Below, in pieces: positions 1 to 9,672 of a DNA stretch of 64,000 nt. The DNA comes from Labyrinthula sp. Ha. Lineage: Eukaryota > Sar > Bigyra > Labyrinthulida > Labyrinthulaceae. Within the stretch, counting starts at the first letter, position 1. Each line of letters begins with the position of its first letter. Made by a program: the position numbers and the translations under genes. Location: NCBI GenBank assembly GCA_015227615.1, contig JAALGZ010000006.1, forward strand, positions 372,001-436,000, in the 5' to 3' direction. The notes under the pieces are model-generated. The model had not been told where the DNA came from, did not search any database, and was given only the letters and a program-made list of their open reading frames with translations.

Positions 1-3000
1 CGCTTTAAATGAGTTTCAGGTAATCAGAGATGGTTGATCAATGGTGTATGAATACTCCTGTGTATGTTCAGCTAAAATTTTTTTAATTTAGCTGGATTAA
101 AAGTTGAAAAACTCATTCTTTTTTGCTGAGATAGCTCTTCACTGTCTCTTCTCTTAACGGGATACTGGTTGCTATCTTGTAACTGGTTTTTGCTTGGGGA
201 AGTGCTTTGGTGCTTGTAGAGTCTTACTTAACATTTCCTGTCAGGTGGACTATCATGTTCAAGGTTATTATTTGGCTATAGTGTCGCGATTTATACTTGG
301 AAGTTTCATTTCGGTTCTTAAGTTGTTATTTTGAATTTGTGCTAATTCTTGGTCAAATGAAGTGTCTCAGTTATTGTTTGCTAATATGATGTTTTGTGCT
401 TCGTTTCTAGAATTTTTTGTTTGGATCTATTTTTTTTTTGGGGGGGGGGAGAGGAAAATATTTTCCTTGTTGTTTTACTTTAGCTAATCGTACTATAGAG
501 AACTAATTCTACGACCCACCTCTTTTATTTTTGAGGTTGCTCTTGCAGCTACAGAGAATTTTATTCTAAGTATGTCTGGTATTGAATAAAATACTAATTT
601 TGTGTGTGTGTCTAACAGAAAATGTGTCTTAGTGAGAGTTCCCATCACTTTTCTTCAAGTTTTTTTGGTTGCTTATGTCTTTATCTCTACTCTAGTTTTT
701 TATGGTTTCTACTTTCTAATTCTATTCAGTTAAATGTTAACTCTCATTGGTTTGGTAGGTCCAAGGAGGGTGTGATGATGGTATGTATTTCATGTGGCCT
801 TCGTTCTTCAATAAGGTGAGATCTTGTTAAGAGTTTCTAGATATGGATAAAACTGAGCATGCCGGGTAAAATCTCTAATATTTTTCTACGGGATCATATT
901 CTTTAAGTATAATACTTTTTGCTTGGCAGTTTTCATTTTCGCTGAGAGACCTAACTATCTATACAAGATCTAGATTTCTTAAGTCTAAAGTTGTACTACT
1001 GGGGCTAGTCAATATCTTCTCGATTTAATTGATATCTTAGCTAAAGTGTTGTTTATTGAGAGATTGTAAGACCTATTACCTGCACCGTAAGTTGTCACTG
1101 CTACCCTTAATGCCCTTGCACATATGCCTTTGTTCTTTTATATTCAGTAGTTAATGTGAAAGTGTACTTGGATCTGATTAAGGAACTGTGTACTTCTAAG
1201 TTCTTACCCTGGATTATTAGTAATATCTTTAGTACTCAAACAGAAATGCCAGATATTAATATTCTACCACTGTTTCTGCTGAGTCGCCTTATATTTCCAA
1301 GTTGTTGGTTTTGGTTGTATTTTTTGGAAGACCATCCTTTTTCTATCTAAACTACTTTAGTCTAAGCTTGGTTACAGTTTCCAGTTTCTTCCAACTAGTA
1401 GGGGGGGAGGCTCTTATGACATTTGAGTAAACATTTAGGATGGAAATTTCAATCGCAAAGTATATATTATAAGTTGCTCAGAGTTCTATTTGTATCATTA
1501 TAGGGTATCGTATCAATAATATTGTATGCCTTGATGGTTAAAAATACTTAAGTCTTAAAAATGTTTACCTTTACCTCAGTTGGTTGGTGGATATACTGTG
1601 TATGTATGACAAAGCTGGGTTTTTCTGCATTATTCATTGTTGAGTTGACCAGGTTGTATCCAAAAGCAAAATATCCAAGATTTTTTTTCGTAGGCTGGCT
1701 CCGAGCAGGGTATTCTTCCTATTTATTTTGCAGTTAAATGTGAAAAAGTAAGAATATGATGTGGGGCAGCAAGTTTCTAATGTAGTACACCACGTTTTTC
1801 GTCTTGTTTTGAGGTACTTTCTCCGGCATCGCATATTAAGAGATTGTTTTTTTGTAGATGGTTCTCTTAAGCTAGATAAATATTCTCAGAACGCGATGTT
1901 GTGTTACGAGTTAGTATAATAAAATATTATAAGCTACTACCAAATGACTAAACTATGTCTACAAATAGAATATCCAGGTAATGTCTTTGCATTATAAATT
2001 CGTTAATGATGTTGTCAAAGGCCTTCTTTCTTGGAATAGTGGAGCTTCTAAGTCCAGAGCATTGTTGAGAATCGTGAAGGGCATCTAGTATTTTTTCCCA
2101 AAAAGTGTTATATATGCTTGTGAAAAGCTTGAAGTTGGAGTTCAGAAAGTATATTGAGGGGGTTGGGTCAGCTGTACTACCTTCTTGTCTAGATAAGGAT
2201 AACATTTGCTCTATATATCCTGTTCATTTTATACAATTTAAACTTATTCTTTCCCAGAACTTTTGAATGTCTCCATTTTTTACATCTGCACCTTTGGCAT
2301 CACTTTGAGTAAATAATATCTTACTACATTAGGTCATGGTGCTCTAGTATTCTACAGGGATACAATGTATGATTGAATTTTGCTCTTCATCGAGGGATTG
2401 ATATCTATTTTTCTTTCAAGTATCTCATCCTTATTTTAAATCTTGCTTCCGTGTCACTTGATCTGTAGATAGCTGATCAACTCCATATTGCTTGTTTTGC
2501 ATGATTTCTAGGTATTCTTTCCATATAAGAAAACAAACAGCTACTCCAACTTTGTTGTGGATTTCATCGTTTAAAATTCCTCATTGGTATTCTTCAATAT
2601 CTATAGTTTTTCAGCAGTCGGTACCTTTTTTCAGAGCTTCTTTTTTCGAACAAAGGGTTAACTTTTGAGATCACTTCTTGTAACCACTTTCCGCACTCGC
2701 CTCACGAAGTTTCTTTTAGGTTTCGGCTAATATTCCTCTTGTTTCTCATACATAAATTATGGCAAATGACTGGCTGACACCTAATTAACAAAAAAGTTTG
2801 ATTAGAATTATTACATTATGCTAGGCTGTATGTTGCTTTAGTTAGATTGTTGTTCTACATGGAGCGAATGATGTCGATCACGATCTCGTAGTGCCCATTG
2901 AGGTTTTTATTTAGCTCTAAATATTCACTAATGTATATATATTTATGAAGATTCTTATTCATCGTTTGGTTGCACAAATGCTACAGTTTAGCTATATTTT

Positions 3001-3990
3001 ATATCTTTTTTCCTGCTATGTTTCATCTGAATGCTAATGAGTGCTCTAAATGATATCTTGCCGGAGTTACGTTTACTCGAAAGCATGTAGTAGATGCTCA
3101 GTCATTATATGTTTATCGAGACTGAAACCCAGTTTTATATGAGCAAATAGCTAATTCTGGGTGACCCCTATTATCTGCCTTTTGCGTAAAGGTAAGGTGC
3201 TTTTTAGAAGTTTTCTTACCAGTTACTGTTGAATGTTTAACATTTGTAACTTTTTTCTTTCTAAAACAAAGCTAAGAGTATTCTATAGATGTTAATGCAT
3301 GACAAAAATCTTTATTTTCCAGTTTTTAGCTCATTTCTATTCACTTTACTTTTAAACTCCTTGCAAATGAGGGCCAGCCCCTTTATTTTTAGGCTGTCTC
3401 GCTTTGTCTTCTGGTTCATCAGGTACATGTGGTAGATTGTAATTTTATGTCCAGTGTGAAAACCGTAAACATTAAAAATTAAATTTGCCCTTCCATCTAG
3501 CTTCGCAATCATGGTCGGGATCCTGTCGCTACTACGTTAAACATCCATTACTCGGTAAACTAGCTCCTCAGTGAGGTAGGTAGCTACGCCAGTGACCCTT
3601 CATCGTTATTTGAATAAGACCTCCTTCTCAAATCAGGACAAACAAGCACATTATCTCTCTTATATATTCATGTTTTTGGTTTTACAGATCTTGCAACATC
3701 ATGATTTCTACCGTTGTTGACAGTTGTAGTTGGCCTCTGCTCTTAAAAGCAGTTAAACCACCAACATTCCCATAGATCAAATTAGGTACGTGATTCCATC
3801 AAATAGCCGCCCCTGGTACTTCTTTCTAAAGTTTAGTCAGGTTGATGCAGATAAAACTCTGTGTTTTTCTTACGTCCTTGACTTTCCTTACACAAGCCCA
3901 AAATTTTCCTTAGTAAATTACTCAGAGCCTCACCTTTTCTGTCTACAACAAGACATTATAATGTTGCATTACTGAGGTTAAACAAGAGAA
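1..3990. other. Intergenic, no convincing gene
   Basis: No recognisable protein is encoded here. The plus strand is visibly rich in T and G over the first kilobases. A run of nine T followed by ten G lies at about 431-449 and a short TG repeat at 601-610. Two ATG-initiated minus-strand frames have protein-like composition but match nothing I know: 1948-2205 (85 codons) and 3312-3512 (66 codons). They could be unknown small genes or chance frames, and I do not call them. Confidence 0.5.
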
Positions 3991-4002
3991 AGAAAAAGCA
4001 AA

Positions 4003-4227
4003 ATGCCAGGTCAAAACTTGCCAGTAGCTGTTGTCACCACTTTATGCGTGTCATTGATTGGATATACACAGCTCGCAGCACAGCAAATTTTCAGAGGAGA
4101 GGTAGCTGTTATTGATTACATATTTCTTTAGCGTAAGCCGGTTATGGTCGATTCCTTCGATCTCGCAATGTTTCGCCGTGACAAACATTTAAAAGAGTTA
4201 GAACTGGCAGAAAAAAGTGCAGCGTAA
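4003..4227 (+). CDS. NDUFA1: Complex I MWFE subunit (NDUFA1-like), two exons with a 30-nt intron
   Basis: This encodes a 64-residue accessory subunit of mitochondrial NADH:ubiquinone oxidoreductase in the inner membrane. Exon 1 is 4003-4101, a GT-AG intron of 30 nt is 4102-4131, and exon 2 is 4132-4227. Without splicing the frame ends inside the intron. The product has one hydrophobic segment at about residues 6-28 and then a basic tail with FDLAMFRRDKHLKE. That tail resembles the WDVAMERRDKK tail of plant MWFE as I recall it, and the length matches the family (about 65-70). It runs tail-to-tail into the proteasome beta-5 gene with only 20 bp between stop codons. The family call rests on the N-terminal helix, the tail motif and the length; an HMM search would settle it. 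Confidence 0.75.
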
Positions 4228-4247
4228 AAGCTTAAAACTTAATAAGG

Positions 4248-5069
4248 CTATTTCATCTTATCCAGCTTATCCTCGTGTAACTTGTAAACATCAATTGGCT
4301 CCAGCTTCCTCCACTTGCCTTTCGAAACTGAATAAACATTATTAACTCCACCTGATGCCCCATCACGGCTTGTTGCATGATAAATGGCATTTCTTCCGAG
4401 TTCAATAGCTTCTTCCTCAGTCATATCCCAACGATAAGCCGTATCCAAAATTCCATAAGCAAAAGTACTTCCACTCCCAACACTGAAGTATGGAGTATCC
4501 TTCGTGGCTTCTAATCTACTGGCGTCATTATCTACATAATACAACTGCTCTCCAGTATTATCACTACCAATAACCATACTTCCGATACTTAACCCACTTC
4601 CTTTGTATTGATTCATGACGTTTACCAGCATTTTACTCGCTGCTCTGACTGATATTTCTTCCCTATTTCTTAGTTGATGTAATCGGCAACGCATTCCCAA
4701 GTTTCTTTGCCAATACAGGCAATCAGCAGCCCCCCCAGCCATCGTACCAATGAGCTTATCAGTAATCGGAATGACTTTTTGCACGGTTTGAGAGGAGACA
4801 TATGATCCCTGTGACGCACGAGAGTCCACAGCAACAATAATTCCACCTTGGTATTTGAAGGCTAGCGTGGTTGTACCCTTATCGAACTTTACTTTCTTCC
4901 CGTTGTCTTTATATGTTCCAGGGGAAAAATGATTAGAAACAAAGGTAGCTGGTGAAAATTTTGGAGCTATTGGGAACTCATTCTTATACTGCAAATGAGG
5001 TGGTAAGGCCTTTTTTCTTGCAAATGGACCAGAGAGGGTTTTTTCTGAAGGTAAAGCCAAGATATTCAT
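4248..5069 (-). CDS. PSMB5: 20S proteasome subunit beta type-5
   Basis: This is the chymotrypsin-like catalytic subunit of the 20S core particle. The first ATG gives 273 residues, and an upstream in-frame TTG is not a credible eukaryotic start. Residues 1-65 are the propeptide, removed autocatalytically at Gly65-Thr66. The mature chain begins TTTLAF, so Thr66 is the N-terminal nucleophile (Thr1). Asp82 and Lys98 correspond to Asp17 and Lys33 of the active site. Met110, in GTMAGGAADC, corresponds to Met45 of the S1 pocket, which is typical of beta-5 and separates it from beta-1 and beta-2. The mature length is about 208, normal for the family. The divergent neighbour is the tRNA endonuclease gene, whose ATG lies 121 bp away, so the two probably share a short promoter. 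No intron is needed. Confidence 0.97.
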   Translation of the reverse strand: MNILALPSEKTLSGPFARKKALPPHLQYKNEFPIAPKFSPATFVSNHFSPGTYKDNGKKVKFDKGTTTLAFKYQGGIIVAVDSRASQGSYVSSQTVQKVIPITDKLIGTMAGGAADCLYWQRNLGMRCRLHQLRNREEISVRAASKMLVNVMNQYKGSGLSIGSMVIGSDNTGEQLYYVDNDASRLEATKDTPYFSVGSGSTFAYGILDTAYRWDMTEEEAIELGRNAIYHATSRDGASGGVNNVYSVSKGKWRKLEPIDVYKLHEDKLDKMK

Positions 5070-5190
5070 GAACTCTTTTTTCTTTCCTTTTGTTTTCAAA
5101 ATTTTGGGTAATTCAAATGAAGATAATCAATATTTGAGCAAATGAAATTTTCCACCAAAAAAGCTTATAAGGAAAACTTAACCAACACGA

Positions 5191-5740
5191 ATGTACCTTT
5201 GGAGAGGAAGACTTGTTGAAGTGTTGCGGCAGCCCGCAGCGACCTTTGGGTACAATAGCACTAGAAAAACTGACAACACACAGAAAGAAACTCTTCAATA
5301 CAAAGATCTCGATGACTTTGAATACTTATATCTTAGCTTTAAAGGTTTCATCCAGCCACTGAAATTGAATGATGCAACAGTTATCCAAAGCAAAGAAGAC
5401 TTTTTAAAATTTGCTGTGTTTTGTTATTTTTGCCAAAAAGAATGGTAAATTTCCAGAATATTGAAGCTTAGGATTGTGAAGGAAGGTTTTAATTATGGTG
5501 GAGATTTTGTTCTGTACAGGGAAAATCCTGACAGATGTCACTCAACATACGTTGTGAAGGTAGTAGACAAGAATAATACAGGTATTTAGTGCGGTTCTTT
5601 TGACTATAGTACCCTTTATGGATATTTATCGTCAATCTAGAATAGCAAACACAGCAAGAAAAGTACTACTTTGTTCAAACTCGTCAATGTTAGAGCTTGC
5701 TGATTTGTTCTGCAGCAATAAACGAACAGTGGAAGTCTGA
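5191..5740 (+). CDS. tRNA-splicing endonuclease catalytic subunit (Sen2/Sen34 type), three exons
   Basis: This encodes a catalytic subunit of the nuclear enzyme that cuts introns out of pre-tRNA. Exons 5191-5444, 5472-5581 and 5610-5740 are separated by GT-AG introns of 27 nt (5445-5471) and 28 nt (5582-5609); the product is 164 residues. Joining exons 1 and 2 restores the core KEWIVKEGFNYGGDFVLY followed by DRCHSTY. That is the conserved fold of the tRNA-intron endonuclease domain with its catalytic Tyr and His. Exon 3 supplies the TARKVLL segment with the catalytic Lys. All three members of the Tyr-His-Lys triad are therefore present. The protein is short compared with yeast or human Sen2 and Sen34, and I cannot decide between these two. 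It converges with the coiled-coil gene, with about 20 bp between stops. Confidence 0.85.
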
Positions 5741-5761
5741 AGGAAACAAGGAGTATTTTAT

Positions 5762-6317
5762 TCAAAAGATTGCCTCTAACCCATTCTCTGCCGTCGTCAT
5801 AAACCTAACAGAAGTGAAACGATTCGCGACATAAACATGTCTTTTTAATTTACATTTCCGCAATAGAACCGGTCGATGCATTCCAAACATATTTAGATAA
5901 AAAATAATTCTCTTCCTGAAATATTTTATTTTTGTCAACAACTTCATCAATTATTTCATCGCTTTCCATAAGTGTTGCTTTTTTTTTCTCCAGAGCTACT
6001 TTCCTTTCTTTAAACTTTTGAACTTCATGACCCAAGCTTCTCGCCTCAGACTCAAGTATACTTACTTTTTCTTTCCTGCTAGCAACTTCCTTATCTATAC
6101 CTGATATTTCTAAGTATAATTTGTCCTTGCTTTCCGCTTGCAGTCTTGATCTCTTCCCTATCTGCTTCATTAAGTGTGTTTTAAGTTCTTCACGTCGCTT
6201 CACAACTTCTTCGAAACAATATTTAATTTTTTCTTCATATTTAGTATGGTCCCCTTTCGTCCTCTTAGGTAACAAGGAGAAAAGCTGCTCCATGTCTTTG
6301 TCAATTGTCTCGTCCAT
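5762..6317 (-). CDS. Coiled-coil protein, possibly kinetochore Spc24-like
   Basis: The open frame from the ATG at 6317 runs 155 residues to 5850. Residues 1-40 are acidic and basic, and residues 30-125 form an almost unbroken coiled coil. A short globular end follows, with NYFLSKYVWNAS. A long N-terminal coil followed by a SK-x-x-W motif recalls Spc24, the Ndc80-complex subunit at the kinetochore. An overlapping frame continues to 5762 with HVYVANRF and a hydrophobic end that would suit the missing strands of such a domain. The frame change would need either a very short intron (GTAAAT...AAAAAG, 13 nt, improbable) or a single-base difference. The C-terminus is therefore unresolved and the family call is inference only. 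Confidence 0.4.
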
Positions 6318-6438
6318 GATAACGGTTAAGTTTTGGCCTGTTGCAGTTACAACTAACTTTTGGCCGTATTCTCAATATGCAATTCGAAGTAGATACCTGT
6401 ACACAAAATCTACTAGGAAACAAACATTCCATTGAGAA

Positions 6439-6687
6439 ATGAGCAGAGCAAACACAGCAAAGATACACATATTATGGTCAATGGTATCCCTGGGACTTGG
6501 GCTTCAGGTTATGGTTGTGTCTCGGAAAAACAACGATCTCCAGCAGCAACTCCAGAAGTATGAAAATGTGGATGCAGCAGCCACAAACACAACCAAGCAG
6601 CAGAAAAAAGAGATAACAAAAGGTCAGTCCAAGATCTCACTAGAACCAGTGGACACGTCTTCTGTTAAGATACCTAAGCTCGTTTAA
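6439..6687 (+). CDS. Small single-pass membrane protein, unknown
   Basis: An 82-residue frame from an ATG starts 121 bp from the divergent coiled-coil gene. Residues 8-27 (KIHILWSMVSLGLGLQVMVV) form one hydrophobic segment. A basic patch and a short Gln-rich amphipathic helix (about 30-45) follow, then a polar Lys/Thr-rich tail. This is the layout of small inner-membrane assembly or accessory proteins, but I recognise no family. Its size and layout resemble the 81-residue pair at 39.7 and 50.4 kb, but the sequences do not align. It lies 143 bp upstream of the RGS gene on the same strand. Confidence 0.55.
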   Translation: MSRANTAKIHILWSMVSLGLGLQVMVVSRKNNDLQQQLQKYENVDAAATNTTKQQKKEITKGQSKISLEPVDTSSVKIPKLV

Positions 6688-6830
6688 ACCTTAACTATCC
6701 AGTGCCACAGAAGCTTTGACCACAAGCTTTCTTTCTGCGAATGATGTCACTAAGCTTGTAATATTCTAATGACGTCATTAACGTGCTCGGTTGTCTGAAA
6801 CATTTCAACGAATAAAACTGCAGGTGAAAA

Positions 6831-9223
6831 ATGTCTTCAGAAAGCGTGGAAGTGAAGGAAATCAAAGCACTAACCGTTAAATCAATGGTTGAAGGGTCAA
6901 AATATCTTGAATCTTTCCGTGAGTTGTTGATTAAGAGAAAAGCGTCGGAAAACCTCTTGTTTATCTTGTATATATAAGGAACTGCTATTATGTTCATAGT
7001 GAGGCCAACGAGTACAAGGAATTTTGTAAAGATAAAGGACCAGATGATTATGAGGTAGTCAGACAAAGTGCAATAAAAATAGCTGAAAAGTTTTTACCTG
7101 AGGAAGCAGAGTACGCAGTCAACATGGGAGACATTATGAAGCGCCCAATTTGTGACACTTTGGACTGGACGGACCCTTCCTCTAAAGGTGGGTTTTATAC
7201 AGATTCACCGTTTCAGTTTTCGCTTGGACTTAGCTTTGCGGACTATGAATACGAGGAAGAATCGCCGCAAGAAAAATTCTTTGCACTAGTTGAAGTGTTT
7301 GACGAAGCTATAGTTATGTTTAATACAGAACTAGCAAAGAATTTCCTCTGGGTATTTCAGGATCAAGAACTACGTGCCTATTGGGCTAGAGAGCTGACAC
7401 TAGTTCAAACCTGGCATTTCACAGGATTAAGCTCCATTTTCAAAGTTTCCGAGCACACACAGTATTCTCTAAACCACTTTAATGTAGTTTCTACGTATCT
7501 TCATGAAAGAAAGAACTTGTTTCAAAGCCTCCAGCCATTCATGAAGCAAGCTCAAAGAACAGTGGCTCAGTATATATCTGGATTTGAATCCATTAAAGGT
7601 AAGAGAGTCCCAAGAGTTGAGTTGATGGATCTTATGCAGACCAAACTTCCAGCATGTGGTTGGTTTTGTGCTGTTGTAAATGGGATGGAAAATACTATGA
7701 AAATTTTTCTTCAGGAACATGCTAAACTGATAGATGAAACAATAAGTAAATTAATGGAATTTAAAGTGAATGAAGAACAGACGGTTAGAAGCGAGTTCCA
7801 GAATATTAAGCTGAAAGATGGCACTGTCATTGAACACTTTTCTAGAGCTGTGGAAAAGAAAGATATAGAAGAAATGTATAATTGGCAACAAATTGTTGAA
7901 AGCACTCAAAATAGAATTAAGAGTTTGGAGGATGAAATCTTGCTTCTTCGAAAGAACGGGTTTAGAGATGTTGCGTTTGAAGAAGGTAAAAGAGGTGAGA
8001 TAAATCAGCTACATATTAAGAAAATGCATTTCTACACCAAACTGTCAGCCAAGGAAGACTCCTTGCGGCGTAATTTGACCTTCCATTTTCAGCAGCTTGA
8101 AACCTGGGAGTTCCAAAGGCAACAATCAGTTCTAGAAGCCTTGGCAGGTATTAAGTTTGCTGATCATACATTTTACGAAAGAGTCCAGAAGTTTCTGAAA
8201 ACAATTCTAGGCCAGTTTACAATGTCTACTATTAAGAACAATATAGAAAAATTTCTTGTGGCTGAAGACATGGATGTTGAACCCTTAATTGGTTTAGTTG
8301 ATCTTCAACCAGAAACGATTGAACCTTTTTTCGATATGGTAGCTGTGTTTAAACATGTTTGTTTTGAGTACTTTGGAAACCTTGCTGCAGTATTTGCAAA
8401 CATTATTATCAGGTATAAGAAACACTTGCTTAAATCGGTGGAGGCCGCAAATGTAATTAAGCTGAATGAAGTTAATCATTTCTTAAACTTGAGATTGCAG
8501 AATCTGTCCGAACTTAGCCGATACCCTAATGCCCATTTAAAGAATCTATTCGAAACTGCAGTCGTGCGTATTTTTTCCCAGAGAGTAGTAGCAGATAAGT
8601 TTCCAGAAGAGTTGCTAGGTGGATGGGATGAGGCAGAGAGCTCTTTAGTTCAAAACTTACTAAATGATTTAGATAAATGTCAAAAAGCATTTGAGCAGCT
8701 CCCTATCTACGCTGATATATCTGAATCTGTGAGCAACTACAAGAGAATGTATAAAAGTTATATGCGAAAGTGGAAGGCAAGAAATGGCGTAAGAAGGGTG
8801 AAGCAAACTACGCAGACTATTTTTGCTCTTTCCGAGAAACAGAAATCTTCAAGACTCACCGAAGAAGAGCAGATTAAGTTATTAGCTGCGCGTGAAGCTA
8901 TGGAGGAGCACAAAGTTGTATACACAGACGCATTTACTCAGCATCAACAACTGGTTGAACACAAAAGGAAAATACTTGAGAAGTTATTCAAGCCTTTTGA
9001 GTTTTGCATTAAAGGCGTTGAAGGAATATTGCAGTCTCAGATTGAGAACTTGGATGTCTTGATGGACTTGAACAAGAAGTTCAAAACAGACTTGAACATA
9101 CTAGAAAGTACGCAAGAGGTCGGGGAAAAAGTAATTTCCAAGGATACCGCTTCTTTGAAAATGGCTCTTACCTTTGCTGCTTTTGACCAATATAACTTGT
9201 ATGAAGTTCCGTACTACGAATAG
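6831..9223 (+). CDS. RGS-domain protein with long helical C-terminal region
   Basis: The main frame (from at least 7055, with an internal ATG at 7124) encodes over 700 residues. Upstream, in another frame from the ATG at 6831, lies a typical RGS start: LESFRELL, then RKASENLLFYL, then EANEYKDF. Downstream, VVRQSAIKIAEKFL and YAVN continue the RGS fold. A GT-AG intron of 29 nt (7026-7054) joins the two frames. The stretch after FYL (from 6969, GTATAT...) may hold a further intron of 33-36 nt or stay coding, so the exact exon structure is unresolved. RGS domains speed GTP hydrolysis by G-alpha subunits. The remaining ~600 residues are mostly helical, with coiled-coil stretches around 8000-8200 and 8650-9000, possibly BAR-like as in sorting nexins. 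I see no PX domain. Total length is about 775-787 residues. Confidence 0.7.
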
Positions 9224-9291
9224 ATATAGAAATCTTAGAATCTTTATATATTTAAATCCCCTTAAAAGTTTCCCTTCCTATGCAAATACAT

Positions 9292-9672
9292 TTAGTTCTT
9301 TTGTCTCAATCCTCTTTTTTTCTTTTCACGTGGCCCATGTCCATGATGATGTCCATGACCTTCGTGATTTGGAGGAGGAGGTGGCGGCATCTCCCCATAT
9401 TCGTACTCACCAACCGGTGGATAGGGATGCGTCCAGTTACCAGGATGAGTCCAGTTACCAGGTTCGAAATCTCCATGAGGAGGCCAAGAGTGGGTATAGT
9501 TCCCATATTCGTACTCATCGACGTGTGGAGGAGGAGGACCATGTGGTCCATGCCCATGATGCCCAGGATGGCCTCCATGTCCACGACCTAGGTGCCTAAC
9601 AGGAGCAGTGGTATCTGCTTCAGTTAGAGCCAAAGTACTAATAGCTGCATAAAGTATAGTTTGAACTTTCAT
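9292..9672 (-). CDS. Secreted His/Pro/Gly-rich protein with glycosylation motifs
   Basis: The first ATG gives a 126-residue product; an in-frame TTG five codons upstream is not a likely start. MKVQTILYAAISTLALTEA is a clear signal peptide. The mature part is built from low-complexity blocks: GHGGHPGHHGHGPHG, a proline stretch, two copies of an EYEYG motif, GNWTHPGNWTHP with repeated N-glycosylation sites (NYT, NWT, NWT), PPPPPP, and a second His block GHGHHHGHGP before a basic end. It probably acts outside the cell or in the wall. His-Gly clusters often bind Zn, Cu or Ni, but metal binding here is inference. Antisense frames across this locus are by-products of the repetitive coding. Its stop lies 68 bp from the stop of the RGS gene. 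Confidence 0.7.
   Translation of the reverse strand: MKVQTILYAAISTLALTEADTTAPVRHLGRGHGGHPGHHGHGPHGPPPPHVDEYEYGNYTHSWPPHGDFEPGNWTHPGNWTHPYPPVGEYEYGEMPPPPPPNHEGHGHHHGHGPREKKKRGLRQKN

Noticed and set aside
1948-2205. 85-codon minus frame from an ATG with protein-like composition
   Set aside because: No family, neighbour or paralogue supports it. It could be real, but sequence alone does not show it.
3312-3512. 66-codon minus frame from an ATG followed by an AATAAA-like signal
   Set aside because: Plausible composition but no recognised homology; left uncalled.
4102-7054. Short frame-breaking segments as internally eliminated sequences of a ciliate germline genome
   Set aside because: The best-supported segments are bounded by GT and AG, not TA direct repeats, and all three standard stop codons are used; introns explain them better.
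9306-9599. Long frames on both strands across the His-rich gene
   Set aside because: These are by-products of its repetitive codons; only the minus frame with a signal peptide and glycosylation sites looks biological.
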